Source: Bacteroidales bacterium (GTDB lineage Bacteria > Bacteroidota > Bacteroidia > Bacteroidales > F082). Taken from it: 64,000 nucleotides of DNA. Positions 1 to 11,300 of this stretch are shown piece by piece (positions within the stretch are counted from its first letter, which is position 1; every line of letters begins with the position of its first letter). The stretch is taken from assembly GCA_024400455.1 (NCBI GenBank), contig JAKSMU010000005.1, positions 1-64,000 of the forward strand. The letters are read 5' to 3'. Made by a program: the position numbers and the translations under genes. The notes under the pieces were generated by a model. It saw only the letters and a list, made by a program, of their open reading frames with translations. It did not search any database and was not told the DNA's origin.

Positions 1-857
1 TTCAGCATCACCCATCCTCTAGGCAAATCTGTATAATGCGGGTTATCACAAGATACGACGGCATTAGGGTTGATGCGTTTCAACAATTCAGAAGCAGGTT
101 CTTCCGTTGGGTCTTGTGTCACCAGTTTGCCATGAATGGCGAGGTCAAGAATCTTTGATTTCGCATTTTTCAAGCCTTGCATCAAATCATTTGCCTCAGC
201 ACCCATACACTCAATAATATTCAAATACTGTAGCACAAAATCTGCAATGCGTTTCTGTTCTTCTAAAGGTGGAAGCAAAAGGTTCACTTCAACCACTGTG
301 GCTACAGATAGACCTGGTTGTGCTGTCGCTGTAGCATACTGATTAAGATTCATTGCTTCTAATACAAGACGAGCCCAATCAACATTCACACCAGCAAAAC
401 AAGTGACAACTACAGCGTGTTCTGTCGCGTAAAATTTACCCGTTGCAAAGTTGACATTACCACATAATGCTCCTTGTCTACCAATAATTGGGAATTGCCC
501 TTCTTTGTTGTATATGTCGACATAACCCCTGATGCCATTGCCCCCATAACAAGCATATGGAAACATGGGAGAATACTCATGTATGTCATTCGCAGAGATA
601 TTCTTCCCAGCTTGAAGGGAAAACACTTCTCCGATGGTAGTTGAGCACCAACCAACTGGCACGTTCTCATAATGGGGCGTATCGGAAGCGGTTGTATTCT
701 TTGCCCTCTTTATTTTCCCTTCTTTTATCAAGGTCTCTTTCTCGGCACGAATACGCTCCAGCAATACGCTTGCTGGTTCGTCTTTGGGGTCCTGAGGGAC
801 AAGCTTGCCGTGAATGGCAAGGTCGAGTATCTTTTGGCGGAGTTTCTTTGTATCCAT
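1..857 (-). CDS. hsdS: Type I restriction enzyme specificity subunit HsdS (partial, C-terminus beyond left edge)
   Basis: DNA-recognition subunit of a type I restriction-modification complex. The frame is open from ATG at 857 to the window edge (about 285 codons), so the end of the gene is missing. The N-terminus reads MDTKKLRQKILDLAIHGKLV, a typical HsdS opening, followed by PQDP and an EPAS-type helix. A first target-recognition domain follows (about residues 60-230), then the same helix motif recurs (ILDLAIHGKLVTQDP, about residue 235), which is the central spacer repeat preceding the second recognition domain. It lies 8 bases after hsdM on the same strand, so it belongs to the hsdR-HTH-hsdM-hsdS operon. 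The two spacer copies are direct repeats and could support recombination between specificity halves. Family call is firm; the target site cannot be read. Confidence 0.9.
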   Translation of the reverse strand, partial: MDTKKLRQKILDLAIHGKLVPQDPKDEPASVLLERIRAEKETLIKEGKIKRAKNTTASDTPHYENVPVGWCSTTIGEVFSLQAGKNISANDIHEYSPMFPYACYGGNGIRGYVDIYNKEGQFPIIGRQGALCGNVNFATGKFYATEHAVVVTCFAGVNVDWARLVLEAMNLNQYATATAQPGLSVATVVEVNLLLPPLEEQKRIADFVLQYLNIIECMGAEANDLMQGLKNAKSKILDLAIHGKLVTQDPTEEPASELLKRINPNAVVSCDNPHYTDLPRGWVML

Positions 858-865
858 ACCTTCTC

Positions 866-2275
<1,410 letters not shown>

Positions 2276-2596
2276 TTATTTTGTTAGAATTACCCAGTGT
2301 CCTGATTTTCTGCCGCCTTCCCTGCTTATTATGCCTGATTTGCGGAGAGTATCAATATCTCGTTTAATTGTGATCGGTGAGACTCCGGTCTTTTGTATCA
2401 TCTCATCAATTGTTATTGTATCATCCTGCCGGATAAGTGACAGAATAACATTCTGACGTTCAGTCAGTTCTTTTGTATCATCTTTTGTATCATTCTTACC
2501 ACGCCAGAAGGTGACAGTAACCTCAAATGGTGTCGCCTTCCATTCCGGCTCAGGAACGTCATTCTTGATAAGTTCCTTTATCTCATCTATTGTCAT
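2276..2596 (-). CDS. Small winged-helix protein inside the type I RM operon
   Basis: Protein of 106 aa. Residues about 45-105 form a DeoR/HTH_11-like winged helix (TERQNVILSLIRQDDTITID, then GVSPITIKRDIDTLRKSGII). The N-terminal part (VPEPEWKATPFEVTVTFWR) resembles the short strand that precedes the C-terminal winged helix in AlbA_2/divergent-AAA_4 transcription regulators, so this may be a detached C-terminal module of that family. It lies 8 bases after hsdR and 9 bases before hsdM, in the same operon. A role in controlling methylase expression is possible from position only. Family placement is moderate; function unknown. Confidence 0.75.
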   Translation of the reverse strand: MTIDEIKELIKNDVPEPEWKATPFEVTVTFWRGKNDTKDDTKELTERQNVILSLIRQDDTITIDEMIQKTGVSPITIKRDIDTLRKSGIISREGGRKSGHWVILTK

Positions 2597-2604
2597 GACC
2601 GATA

Positions 2605-5322
2605 TTATGCTGTTTTTCTGTAAACCACAAATTTATACAATGATGTCAGAGCAACATTAGCCTGTTCCATACCACCAAATGCCTGAATAATCTGAGCCGC
2701 ACGAGTCTTGTCATCCTCACGTATCTCCTTTATGGTGCATGCGCCATTCGAGGCCACGTAATCAACGACCTGACGCATCACTTCTATCTGCTTGGCCGTC
2801 TTCTCATTATTGCGCTGACCGCACCAGAGGTTGAAATACTGGGAGGCGGTTGCATATACGCTGTCAAGCTTGTCAATCTGATTGTAAGCGAAACGGACAA
2901 GCTGAATGATATTGGTAATTGCGGTCTGCTCTTCTTTGGTGGTATGCTTGCGAACATTGTTCGGTCTGAGAAGCGCATACAGGTTCCAAAGCCTGTTCTG
3001 GGAGAACCGGCAATTGGCGATTCGCATTTTGTCTTCCAAATCACGAAGTATGGCATATGTCAATGGCTCGCCTTCATTGTTCCAGATGATACTCAACGCC
3101 TTTATGTCATCCTGATGCTCTTTGCAGTACTTCTCAAATGCCTCAGTTGTCTCCCTTGCCTCTTCCATCGAGAAACCTTTGGAAATCAAGTTATCTTCTC
3201 CAGGCATCAGAGTCTCGATAAAGCCTGCATTGAGGATTAGCAGGTATTGACGGGCTTCCGGATGGTTCACGATACTGCTGACCAAACCTTTCCTCTCATT
3301 GTTTGGCTCATTGATATCCTCAAAAGGCGGCAAAGCGCCCTGTTCCAAAGCATTGAAGATGGAAGATGACAACTCCTTCATATCAACACCTGACAGCTCT
3401 ATAAACCTCGTGTTCTGTTCCTCCGAACACTTGTGGCTGATTCTGGCTAGTCTCGAAGCGAGAGAACGAAGGTATTTATCTTGAACATTTCCGTGCGTTA
3501 TCAGTTCGAGAAGTCTCTTGAAAGTAATGGTTTCAGTTGACTCATCATCACCACCGGTCGGAATGTATTTCTCGTGCTCAGTCACTCCAACCGCATCAAT
3601 CAGGAAGAAGCAGTCTTTTGAGAAAGCATTAGGAGTCACATTTCTCAGTTGCTCATCACCGATAGTGCGGACTCCCCTTCCCTTCATTTGAACATAAAGA
3701 GGCTCCGACTGGACATCGCGCATGAACATCACCACTTCAAGAGGCTTGACATCAGTTCCTGTCGCGACCAATGTGCAGGTTACTGCAATACGGAATTCCT
3801 TGTCATTTCTGAAATGACGGATCAGCTCATTGCTGTCCCCAGCCGAGTATGTTATCTTCTGAACGAACGGATCGTTTTCTCCGGTATGGCCGAAAACTTC
3901 CTTGGCAATATTCACGATGTTCGTGGCATGAGCCTCGTTAAGGGCGAATATCAGCGTTTTCGGCAGATAGTCCATATTGGGTTCACGCTGCGGATCCGTA
4001 AACAGTTCTGTATAAACACTGTCCCGATAGGTTTCAAGTACCAGCTTGATTTGAGTAGGGTTGACCACGCTTCGGTTCAATTCTTCCTTGGTGTATTGCT
4101 TTGTTTCTTTCTGGCTGATAGTCTCAACCTGCCCGGTATAACGGGTTACGACATGAAGCTTGTCGCCTTTTCTGATTGCTCCTCCATTCTCCGTCGCCTC
4201 AGTCTTGATGCGATAAATGCGGCAGTCCACATTGACACCATCAATGATGCTCTTCTCCAGCGTATAATTGACAATGCGGTTATTGTTGAAGAATGCCATT
4301 GTTTCAGGTACCGGAGTGGCCGTGAGACCAATCATCTTTGCTGAAGAGAAGTAATCAAGAACCTTTTTCCAGTTGCCGTAGATGCTTCTGTGGCATTCGT
4401 CAATGATTATCAGGTCAAAGAAATCCTTTGGCAAAGTCGGATTCTCCGGAAGTTCTACAGGTGAATCTACTGTATCTTCGTCATCGTCGGTATCCACTAT
4501 GTCTTCTCCCTTCAATAATGAGAATAGCCGCTGGATGGTCGATATTACGACGTTGCTGTCGCTTGGTACCTTAGATGATTTCAGGCGGTTAACCGTGTAT
4601 ATCGTATTGAAAGGGTCGCCATTCTCGGTAAGGCGGAACATACCGAACTCCCCTTCCGCCTGTTTGCCAAGGTTATTCCTGTCAACCAGGAACAACACCC
4701 GTTTCATAGGCGTGTAGGCCAAAAGGCGATATGACGCCAGACAAGCCGTATATGTCTTTCCGGAACCGGTAGCAAGGACCATCAGAGCTTTATTCTGTCC
4801 AGCCCGGAAGGATTTCTCCAACTCTGTTATCGCTTCAATCTGACAGGCTCTAAGCGCATTCTTCTCGTGCTTGCTCAATGCCGGAAGACCCGCATACGGA
4901 TCAGTGATGCCAAGCATCTTGGCCATTTCTTTTGGGGTGTGAACCCTGTGGACATAATTCAGACCACCATCAGGGTTGCGGAAGTCTTGGAAGAAAGTGT
5001 ACTCCCCATTAGACTGATATCCGAATGGTAATGGTCTGGACCATGCCTGATAGCAGTTAGGGACACCTTTGGCATACATGGCCGTTTGCTCACAGACCTT
5101 ATGAGAGGTAACATCTACCTCCTCCCTTTTTGCTTCAAGAACGCCTACCGCCTTTCCATTGAGGAAAAGGAAATAATCCGCTTCGTGATTTCCCTCCAGC
5201 AGACCTTCACGGATAGCCGCAGCAGTCATGGTCGGTGAATAGAAGTCTCTATCCACAACCTGCCAACCAGCATCCTCAAACATCTGGTCAATCTTTATCC
5301 TGGCTTTTTCCTCTGGTGTCAT
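2605..5322 (-). CDS. hsdR: Type I restriction enzyme restriction subunit HsdR (EcoEI-like)
   Basis: Motor and nuclease subunit (905 aa). The N-terminal nuclease has the PD-(D/E)xK pattern: EADYFLF then GKAVGVLEAKRE (about residues 45-66). The SF2 translocase follows: Walker A LATGSGKTYTA (about 183-193), DEAD-type box IIDECHRS (about 306-313), motif III MIGLTATP, and C-terminal helicase motifs VATGTDVKPLEVVMF and QMKGRGVRT. The C-terminal third matches the EcoEI_R_C helical domain that docks on HsdM/HsdS. First gene of the operon, with a TAnnTTTG promoter element about 45 bases upstream. Intact by length and motifs. Confidence 0.95.
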   Translation of the reverse strand: MTPEEKARIKIDQMFEDAGWQVVDRDFYSPTMTAAAIREGLLEGNHEADYFLFLNGKAVGVLEAKREEVDVTSHKVCEQTAMYAKGVPNCYQAWSRPLPFGYQSNGEYTFFQDFRNPDGGLNYVHRVHTPKEMAKMLGITDPYAGLPALSKHEKNALRACQIEAITELEKSFRAGQNKALMVLATGSGKTYTACLASYRLLAYTPMKRVLFLVDRNNLGKQAEGEFGMFRLTENGDPFNTIYTVNRLKSSKVPSDSNVVISTIQRLFSLLKGEDIVDTDDDEDTVDSPVELPENPTLPKDFFDLIIIDECHRSIYGNWKKVLDYFSSAKMIGLTATPVPETMAFFNNNRIVNYTLEKSIIDGVNVDCRIYRIKTEATENGGAIRKGDKLHVVTRYTGQVETISQKETKQYTKEELNRSVVNPTQIKLVLETYRDSVYTELFTDPQREPNMDYLPKTLIFALNEAHATNIVNIAKEVFGHTGENDPFVQKITYSAGDSNELIRHFRNDKEFRIAVTCTLVATGTDVKPLEVVMFMRDVQSEPLYVQMKGRGVRTIGDEQLRNVTPNAFSKDCFFLIDAVGVTEHEKYIPTGGDDESTETITFKRLLELITHGNVQDKYLRSLASRLARISHKCSEEQNTRFIELSGVDMKELSSSIFNALEQGALPPFEDINEPNNERKGLVSSIVNHPEARQYLLILNAGFIETLMPGEDNLISKGFSMEEARETTEAFEKYCKEHQDDIKALSIIWNNEGEPLTYAILRDLEDKMRIANCRFSQNRLWNLYALLRPNNVRKHTTKEEQTAITNIIQLVRFAYNQIDKLDSVYATASQYFNLWCGQRNNEKTAKQIEVMRQVVDYVASNGACTIKEIREDDKTRAAQIIQAFGGMEQANVALTSLYKFVVYRKTA

Positions 5323-5365
5323 TGCTTAATCTCTCAAGTTGTCTTGCGTGCACCTGTTGATAATG

Positions 5366-5373
5366 CAAAATTA
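5366..5373 (-). promoter_or_regulatory. -7 promoter element for the type I RM operon
   Basis: On the minus strand this reads TAATTTTG, a full match to the Bacteroidota TAnnTTTG element, 44 bases upstream of the hsdR start. No well-spaced TTG was found. Confidence 0.5.
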
Positions 5374-5768
5374 TCAATTTTTTCCAGTCAAGCATCATTT
5401 GAACCAAATAAAATTGGGATTTGCTAATAAAAATGGCGAATAATTCATTTTTTCAACTGTATTGACATGACAAATCTAAAAGAATTTGCACCTTTGTCAT
5501 CGTCATAGAGACAGACGAATTAAGGTTCACGGAGTTAAAAGGCATCATTACTTGTAAAATGCCGCAAATCTCCACTAATCTATGAGTTCGGACAAAAAGG
5601 CAAGGTACAAGCATGATATGCGTACTATATGATATTCAAACACTTGCATTTGTTAAGCATACACATCCAAAAAGTGAAATTTGCGTTTGTACCTTTCAAA
5701 TAGCCAGAACGCTGCTATTCTGCACGTTTCTCTTGATGCATCGGGAGATAAAAATGGTTTTTATAACA
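5374..5768. other. Long gene-free stretch upstream of the AAA/DUF4143 gene
   Basis: About 400 bases, AT-rich, with no convincing reading frame. On the plus strand TTG at 5463 and CACCTTTG at 5489-5496 resemble a promoter with one mismatch in the -7 element; transcription from it would run through 5500-5880. A short GGCAT...ATGCC stem is possible near 5542-5565. It may be a leader, an unannotated small RNA, or an eroded gene; I cannot tell which. Confidence 0.3.
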
Positions 5769-5852
5769 AATCACAATTGCCAATCGGTATATTTTTCAAA
5801 AAATCACGATTGTAAATATGGATTTTTTCAGAAAAGTTGCGATTACCAATCG
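5769..5852 (+). repeat. Three 33-bp operator-like direct repeats
   Basis: Copies begin at 5769 (AATCACAATTGCCAATCGG), 5802 (AATCACGATTGTAAATATGG) and 5835 (AGTTGCGATTACCAATCG), exactly 33 bases apart. The third overlaps the TTG of the promoter for the downstream ATPase. A spacing of 33 is about three helical turns, so bound proteins would line up on one face. An autoregulatory operator is a reasonable inference. Confidence 0.7.
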
Positions 5853-5869
5853 AAACTTTTGTACTTTTG
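5837..5869 (+). promoter_or_regulatory. Promoter of the AAA/DUF4143 ATPase gene
   Basis: TTG at 5837-5839 and TACTTTTG at 5862-5869, 22 bases apart, match the Bacteroidota promoter form; the start codon is 19 bases further on. Confidence 0.7.
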
Positions 5870-5888
5870 CAGCAAAAATAAATGATTT

Positions 5889-7160
5889 ATGGTAGCAAAA
5901 GAACAAATAAGGCAGGTCATATATGACCAGCGGAACTTATTCCCTGATTTAGGAATAGAACGACATATTGAGCAGCAGTTCGTTGACTGTCCCGAAGTTT
6001 TAGTAATAACCGGAGTCCGTCGTTGCGGCAAATCCGTGTTGATGCAGCAAATACGTGCCAAACGCAATGAAAAAGATTATTTCATTAGTTTTGATGATGA
6101 CAGATTGCTGCATTTTACGGTTGATGATTTTCAAACGTTATACGATGTGTTTGTTGAAGATTTCGGCTTGCAACACACGTTTTATTTTGATGAAATTCAA
6201 ATGGTTGACGGATGGGAGCATTTTGTCGACAGGCTATACAAACATGGCAACAAAGTCATTGTGACTGGCAGCAATGCAAAAATGTTGAGCCGAGAATTGG
6301 GCACGCTTCTCACCGGGCGGCATGTCAGCAAAGAAGTTTATCCTTTTTCGTTTGCTGAATACATGGCTCTATCGGGAACAGAAATAAATCGCGATACTTT
6401 ATACACCATTGAAGGCAGGGCAATGTTGCAGAACATTCAAAGCGACTATCTCCGTGAAGGTGGATTTCCGCAATACATCAAAAGCAAGAACGTGGAATAT
6501 CTGAAATCGTTGTACAACGACATCCTGTATCGTGACATAATAGTAAGGTACAAATTGCAGACCGAGAAACCAATAAAGGAAACAATGTACTACTTGATAA
6601 GCAATGCTACTCATCTATTTTCATACAACTCAGTAGCAAAAGCAGTTGGCGTGAAGAGTTCGGAAACGATAAAGGATTACATTTCTTATTTGGAAGAGAC
6701 CTACTTGGTAGGGCAACTATCAAAATACGATGTCAAGATTGGTGAACAGATAAAAAGTGCGAAAAAAATCTATTTCATCGACAATGCACTTGTCAACACC
6801 ATAGGATTCAGTTTCAGCAAGAACGAAGGCACACGACTTGAAAACGCTGTGTATGTAGAGTTGCGTCGGCGCGGAAAGGAACTGTTCTACCATAACGACG
6901 GCAACGAATGTGATTTCATCGTACGCGACGGAATGCATATAACAGAGGCTTATCAAGTGTCTGTTTCACTGCAAGACGAAAAGACCCGTCAGCGGGAACT
7001 AGACGGCGTATGTTCTGCCATGAAAGCCTATTCGTTGGCCGACGGCTTCATCATAACCCGCGAGGAAAACGAAGAAATAAAGGCGGATGAAGGTATCGTG
7101 CATGTGGTTTCTTTTGGAAGGTGGGTGATGAACGAGAAAACTATTAGCGGACACCAATAA
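5889..7160 (+). CDS. AAA_14 family ATPase with C-terminal DUF4143
   Basis: Protein of 423 aa. Residues about 35-170 are an AAA_14 ATPase: Walker A GVRRCGKSVLM (about 40-50), Walker B FYFDEIQMV (about 97-105) and sensor VTGSNAKML. Residues about 200-370 match DUF4143, with a restriction-nuclease-like fold at the end (ENAVYVELRRRG, then NECDFIVRDG). Such proteins are abundant and multicopy in Bacteroidales; their role is not settled, although an accessory or defence link is often suspected. The upstream 33-bp repeats probably control it. Complete by length. Confidence 0.9.
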   Translation: MVAKEQIRQVIYDQRNLFPDLGIERHIEQQFVDCPEVLVITGVRRCGKSVLMQQIRAKRNEKDYFISFDDDRLLHFTVDDFQTLYDVFVEDFGLQHTFYFDEIQMVDGWEHFVDRLYKHGNKVIVTGSNAKMLSRELGTLLTGRHVSKEVYPFSFAEYMALSGTEINRDTLYTIEGRAMLQNIQSDYLREGGFPQYIKSKNVEYLKSLYNDILYRDIIVRYKLQTEKPIKETMYYLISNATHLFSYNSVAKAVGVKSSETIKDYISYLEETYLVGQLSKYDVKIGEQIKSAKKIYFIDNALVNTIGFSFSKNEGTRLENAVYVELRRRGKELFYHNDGNECDFIVRDGMHITEAYQVSVSLQDEKTRQRELDGVCSAMKAYSLADGFIITREENEEIKADEGIVHVVSFGRWVMNEKTISGHQ

Positions 7161-7201
7161 AACTTTTTATCACCACTTATCTCTGCAAACAACAACAAGC
7201 C

Positions 7202-7444
7202 ATGCAAATCACATTTCGCTGTCACCAATGCAATCATCGTTTCATCCGTTCCTATGGCGTTGACATACAAGGCCGTGGCACCATGTATTGCCCCCGTTGC
7301 GGCAAATCGCAAAACTTCGACCTCAGTCTTGGCTGGGTTCCCTTAGACGACTGCGAATGTGGCGGCACCTTCTCAACCGACGCCTTAGGCTGCTGCCCGA
7401 ACTGCGGCGTGATGCTTGGAGATGAGGATAAGGTGGAGGAATAA
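7202..7444 (+). CDS. Small zinc-ribbon protein
   Basis: An 80-aa protein with paired cysteines typical of zinc ribbons: CHQC (7-10), CPRC (about 29-32), CEC (about 51-53) and CPNC (about 67-70). This suggests two rubredoxin-like knuckles binding two zinc ions. No other domain is visible. It follows the AAA/DUF4143 gene by 41 bases on the same strand and is convergent with jetD. Function unknown; a DNA, RNA or protein adaptor is possible. Confidence 0.75.
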   Translation: MQITFRCHQCNHRFIRSYGVDIQGRGTMYCPRCGKSQNFDLSLGWVPLDDCECGGTFSTDALGCCPNCGVMLGDEDKVEE

Positions 7445-7486
7445 AAGGGCAGCAAATTGTCAATTATACAACAAGATTTCCGATTT

Positions 7487-8338
7487 CTATTCATTCCCAA
7501 TATACCCTTCTTGGTCATAACATCGGTGATATTTTTGAATTAAGTTGTATAGCGGAAGCAAACGTTTGTCTGAAGGAATATATTGTTTGAGTCTTTCGTA
7601 TTGGCTATTGTAGCGTTCCGCACTTCCTTTTTGAATGCGTATTTCAATATCTTCAGGAATAAGAAATGAAGAACGTTCACGAAGATGAATATAGAATTCG
7701 GTTTCAAAAATATGCATTCCAGCTAAATCAAAATCCCCGAAATGAAGATATGGATTGGGAATAGACTTGAGCCACCGTATCAAATCACCGTTTTGAGGAT
7801 AACGCGCCACAAAAAGAATTTGACTGTCGGTGGGAAACAAGTATTTTTGCTTACGGATGTTACGAAAATTCTCCATATTTTCTATACCGATTATCAAGAC
7901 ATCCTTCGGAATCGAAAAAAGTTCCCAATCGGCGATGAACAACATGCTTCCGGCAACTGGAGAAATAAGGATTTCTTCGGCTCCTATGTGCGCAGGAATC
8001 GGAGAAAAACTATTCACCATGAATCCCGGACAGCTTCGGATTACACGTGTCTTTGAATTTCCCGAATGGACAGCTAACCCTGCCCGTGTGGTTGTAGCGG
8101 GAAACTCTTCTCCATTCCAATCAAAACCTCTTAACTCTTCAAAGTGCTGTTCCAAAAACTGACGCAAAACCTCTATAGAAACAGCACACACAGTCTTATA
8201 ACTGCCATGTGACTGAATGGTTACCAATTCTTCGGAAACCAATGTTTTCCTGACACTATCATTCAGGGCCGACCAAGCCAATGGTTTGCCTTGAAGTAAC
8301 GTCTTCAGGTGGCTGATTTGTGTCGCAGAAAGGCTCAT
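7487..8338 (-). CDS. jetD: Wadjet-type protein JetD (toprim-like nuclease subunit)
   Basis: Protein of 283 aa. The key motif is YLHFGDFDLAGMHIFETEF at about residues 197-215, the DxD toprim signature (G-D-F-D-x-x-G) of JetD, which cleaves DNA after the SMC motor has extruded it. The upstream half would be the winged-helix and arm region. It is shorter than many JetD proteins (about 380-400 aa), fitting a compact variant. Last gene of the jetABCD operon; its start overlaps the jetC stop by 4 bases, so translation is probably coupled. Confidence comes from motif and context together. Confidence 0.85.
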   Translation of the reverse strand: MSLSATQISHLKTLLQGKPLAWSALNDSVRKTLVSEELVTIQSHGSYKTVCAVSIEVLRQFLEQHFEELRGFDWNGEEFPATTTRAGLAVHSGNSKTRVIRSCPGFMVNSFSPIPAHIGAEEILISPVAGSMLFIADWELFSIPKDVLIIGIENMENFRNIRKQKYLFPTDSQILFVARYPQNGDLIRWLKSIPNPYLHFGDFDLAGMHIFETEFYIHLRERSSFLIPEDIEIRIQKGSAERYNSQYERLKQYIPSDKRLLPLYNLIQKYHRCYDQEGYIGNE

Positions 8339-11300
8339 TCGTTGTTGTTTTTGAGCAAGCGGGTTACTATAGTCATTGATTTCGAGTCTTTTGAAAGCAT
8401 GTAAGTGTATTTGTAATCATAAGCATTCAACGATTCAGGTGATGAATTGATGAGGAATATGTTACGTTGATTTGCAAACCGCAAAATTCCACGGACATTG
8501 TTGGAATGGAGCTTGCCTATTTCATCCATCATGCAGTGAATGATGAATTCCTGGTTTTTCTTGCGCATGGCTTTTTTCTTGAAGACATTGATCAGCATGA
8601 TGTTAATCATAGCTTTTACAAGAATGTCGGTACCATCGGAGCCGACATTGTTGATTCGTTCCACCCATCCCGTATCCTGATCGTTTTCTTTCACACGGAA
8701 TTGCAAGTCGAAAGTATCGGATATTGTAAGTTGCTGCCTGTTAGGTTCTTTTTGCAGATATTTCATGAACTGTATGAGATAACCCACCACTTTCCGATTA
8801 ATCTCATCCTTGTTGTTGTCGGAAAAAAGGTTTATTTCGCCCATGTTAAGAAAATTCTCATCCGTAAATGCCTTTATTCTCTGAAGGAGACGCATCATGC
8901 TGTTGTCGGACTGTTCCGCACGTAGTTCGATGCTTTTGATGACTCCCGCAAAATTCCTTTCAATAAAATCGCGGTTGATATCATTGATCACTTTTTCAAT
9001 TTCCGACTGATGATTCATCAGGTTTCCGACTTCACGCGACACGCCTTGCAAGATGTTTTGGTAATGTTCGCTCGTACGTTTGCGATATTCCTCTATCTTG
9101 TTGTTGTCCACAAACTCTTGCAGACTCAAAGCAATTTCAGTGTAGTCTTCATCGGTGACCGGGACCGTCGCGAAATGGAAAGTGTTATCAGGCGAAAAAT
9201 GGCTGTTAAAAACATTCACATTCCGCTTCAATTCTTCCTGTTTCCGCTTCTTATCATTAATGGCCCCACGAAGTTCAGCAATGACGGTCTGACATGATTT
9301 GGCATTTTGCAAACACTTCTCATCTTGCAGATATATTTCTGTAAGCAAATGCTCTATTTCAATTGCCTGCTTATATAATGCGAGACCATCTTTCCACTCC
9401 TTGATTTTCGACTCCTGTTTTTCACGCTGGGCGTTGAAATCTTTGATATTAACTAATACTTTTCTGACTTTTTCTTCATATTGACTTTGCAAACTTTCGA
9501 CCTTCCTTTCCAGCACTTTCTTCTCTTGCTTAATCGAATCTTCCTTATCAAATAACTCTTCTTTATCTTTCTGATATTCAATGATGTTTTTACGCTGATT
9601 ATTTATTATTGCCAATTGATTGTCAATGCCACTAATGATCTCCTCCTGTTTCCTAATGGCTGAAGCATCAGCTCCTTTCCCTAACAACTCAGCATCACGC
9701 TCGGTTTCAAGACTTCTTTTCTGCTGCCGGTATTTTTCCTGTTCATCTTTCATGTCGGACTCTTGGCGCATTTTAAAGTCGGCCAGTTCTTTTGCCAATG
9801 CTTTCCCTTTGCTTTCGCAATTTGCATTTATCTGCTTCTTTTCCTTCTCATGCAATGCGCGTTTGACCTCTTTTTCGTCTTTTGCCTTCGAGAATTTCAC
9901 GACGACATCATCATATTCCTGCTGCTGTTCCGCTATCTTAATCTCGCGTTCTTCCTTTTCCTTGCGCTCAAGTGTATCCAATTCTGTTTGTTTGTCACGC
10001 TTTTTTTGAGGAATTTGCTCCAGACGTACGCGATAATTGGTCACATCCTGCTTCAAAGGCTTTATTTTTTCAGTCAATCTATCGCTGATTTTCCGTATAT
10101 TTTGTTCTTTTGTCAGGAATAATTCTTCCTGTTGCTTATTGATGGCATCAATTTGTCCCTGAATCTCCTTACCTTGCCTACGATATTCATCAGGAGAACG
10201 ATGTGAAGGCTCCAATTGCGAAACATCAATCTTTACACCATAAAGGGTTCCCGATTCATCTGCGGCAACAGGTGACAGCCCATCGGCATACAGCACACGT
10301 TCTTCGTCAATCACACGTCCTATCGTGTTCTCCCATTGCGGTTTGTTTTGCACAAGCCACTCATACAGTGACCCTTTATATCGTGCTAAAAGGTTATTTA
10401 TGTTGTCCAATTTCGCTTGCAATTGCTGCTGGTCGTGTTGCAAACGTTCACACTCAATCTTATACCCGCTGTTTACTTTTTCCTCCTCGGTTAAGGCCTC
10501 TGCGCGAAGGCGTTCGATTTCCTGTTCCTTCGTATGCTTGAGGGCCGCCGATTCTTTTTCTTCTACCTCAAGTTGCTGCAATTCTTCTTTAAGAGTCGCT
10601 TTTTCATTAGCGTAAGGCTGCCACAAACGCAATTCCTTCAGCTTTTGCTCCGCTCTGTATTTGTCATCCTGCAAAGATTCAATACACAAGTCGATTTCAT
10701 CGCGGACAGTTTGGTAGCGTGAATCGGCATCTTCCAATTGTTGCTGCATTTCGGCGAGGTCTTGTTCCCGCTTTTGCCGAATCTCGTCCCTCAGCCTGTT
10801 TAGTTCGGTTTCCTGAATGTTTTTAAACCGTTCAAGATTGAGATCCAACTGCTCAAACAGGTTCTTGTATTTGGCTTCGACATCCGCAAACTGTTTCGTC
10901 AAAGTCCCCAATATTTCCTGCTGATGTTTCCGCTCGTTCTGCAATCTGGGTTCCGACTGATGCAACCTCATCATGGTTTCAATATTCATCGTGGCATAGA
11001 GTTTCCGCTTTTCTCGGATTTGCTCAATTAAGTATTTTTGCCTACCTATAGCCTCATTCAATTTCGCCAGTTCCCTATCTCGTTCAAGCACAATGTTCTT
11101 TTTCCTTTGTTCTTCCGAATCAATCTGTCCAATAGTCTTTTTCAGTTCTTCCTGGACAACCGGCAATTGCTCCTGCGCTTGCTGAACGGCAAAATTGAGT
11201 TCCTTGACCGAGCGTCGTATCTGTTGCTCAAACGCTATGGTCTCATGGTAGGTAGCAATGACTTGCTCTGCCTGCTTGCGCACCAAAACAACACCATTTT

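Noticed and set aside
5613-5885. Open plus-strand frame of 90 codons upstream of the AAA/DUF4143 gene
   Set aside because: It runs through the 33-bp repeats and the promoter of the next gene; the apparent 11-residue repeat is just the 33-bp DNA repeat read in frame.
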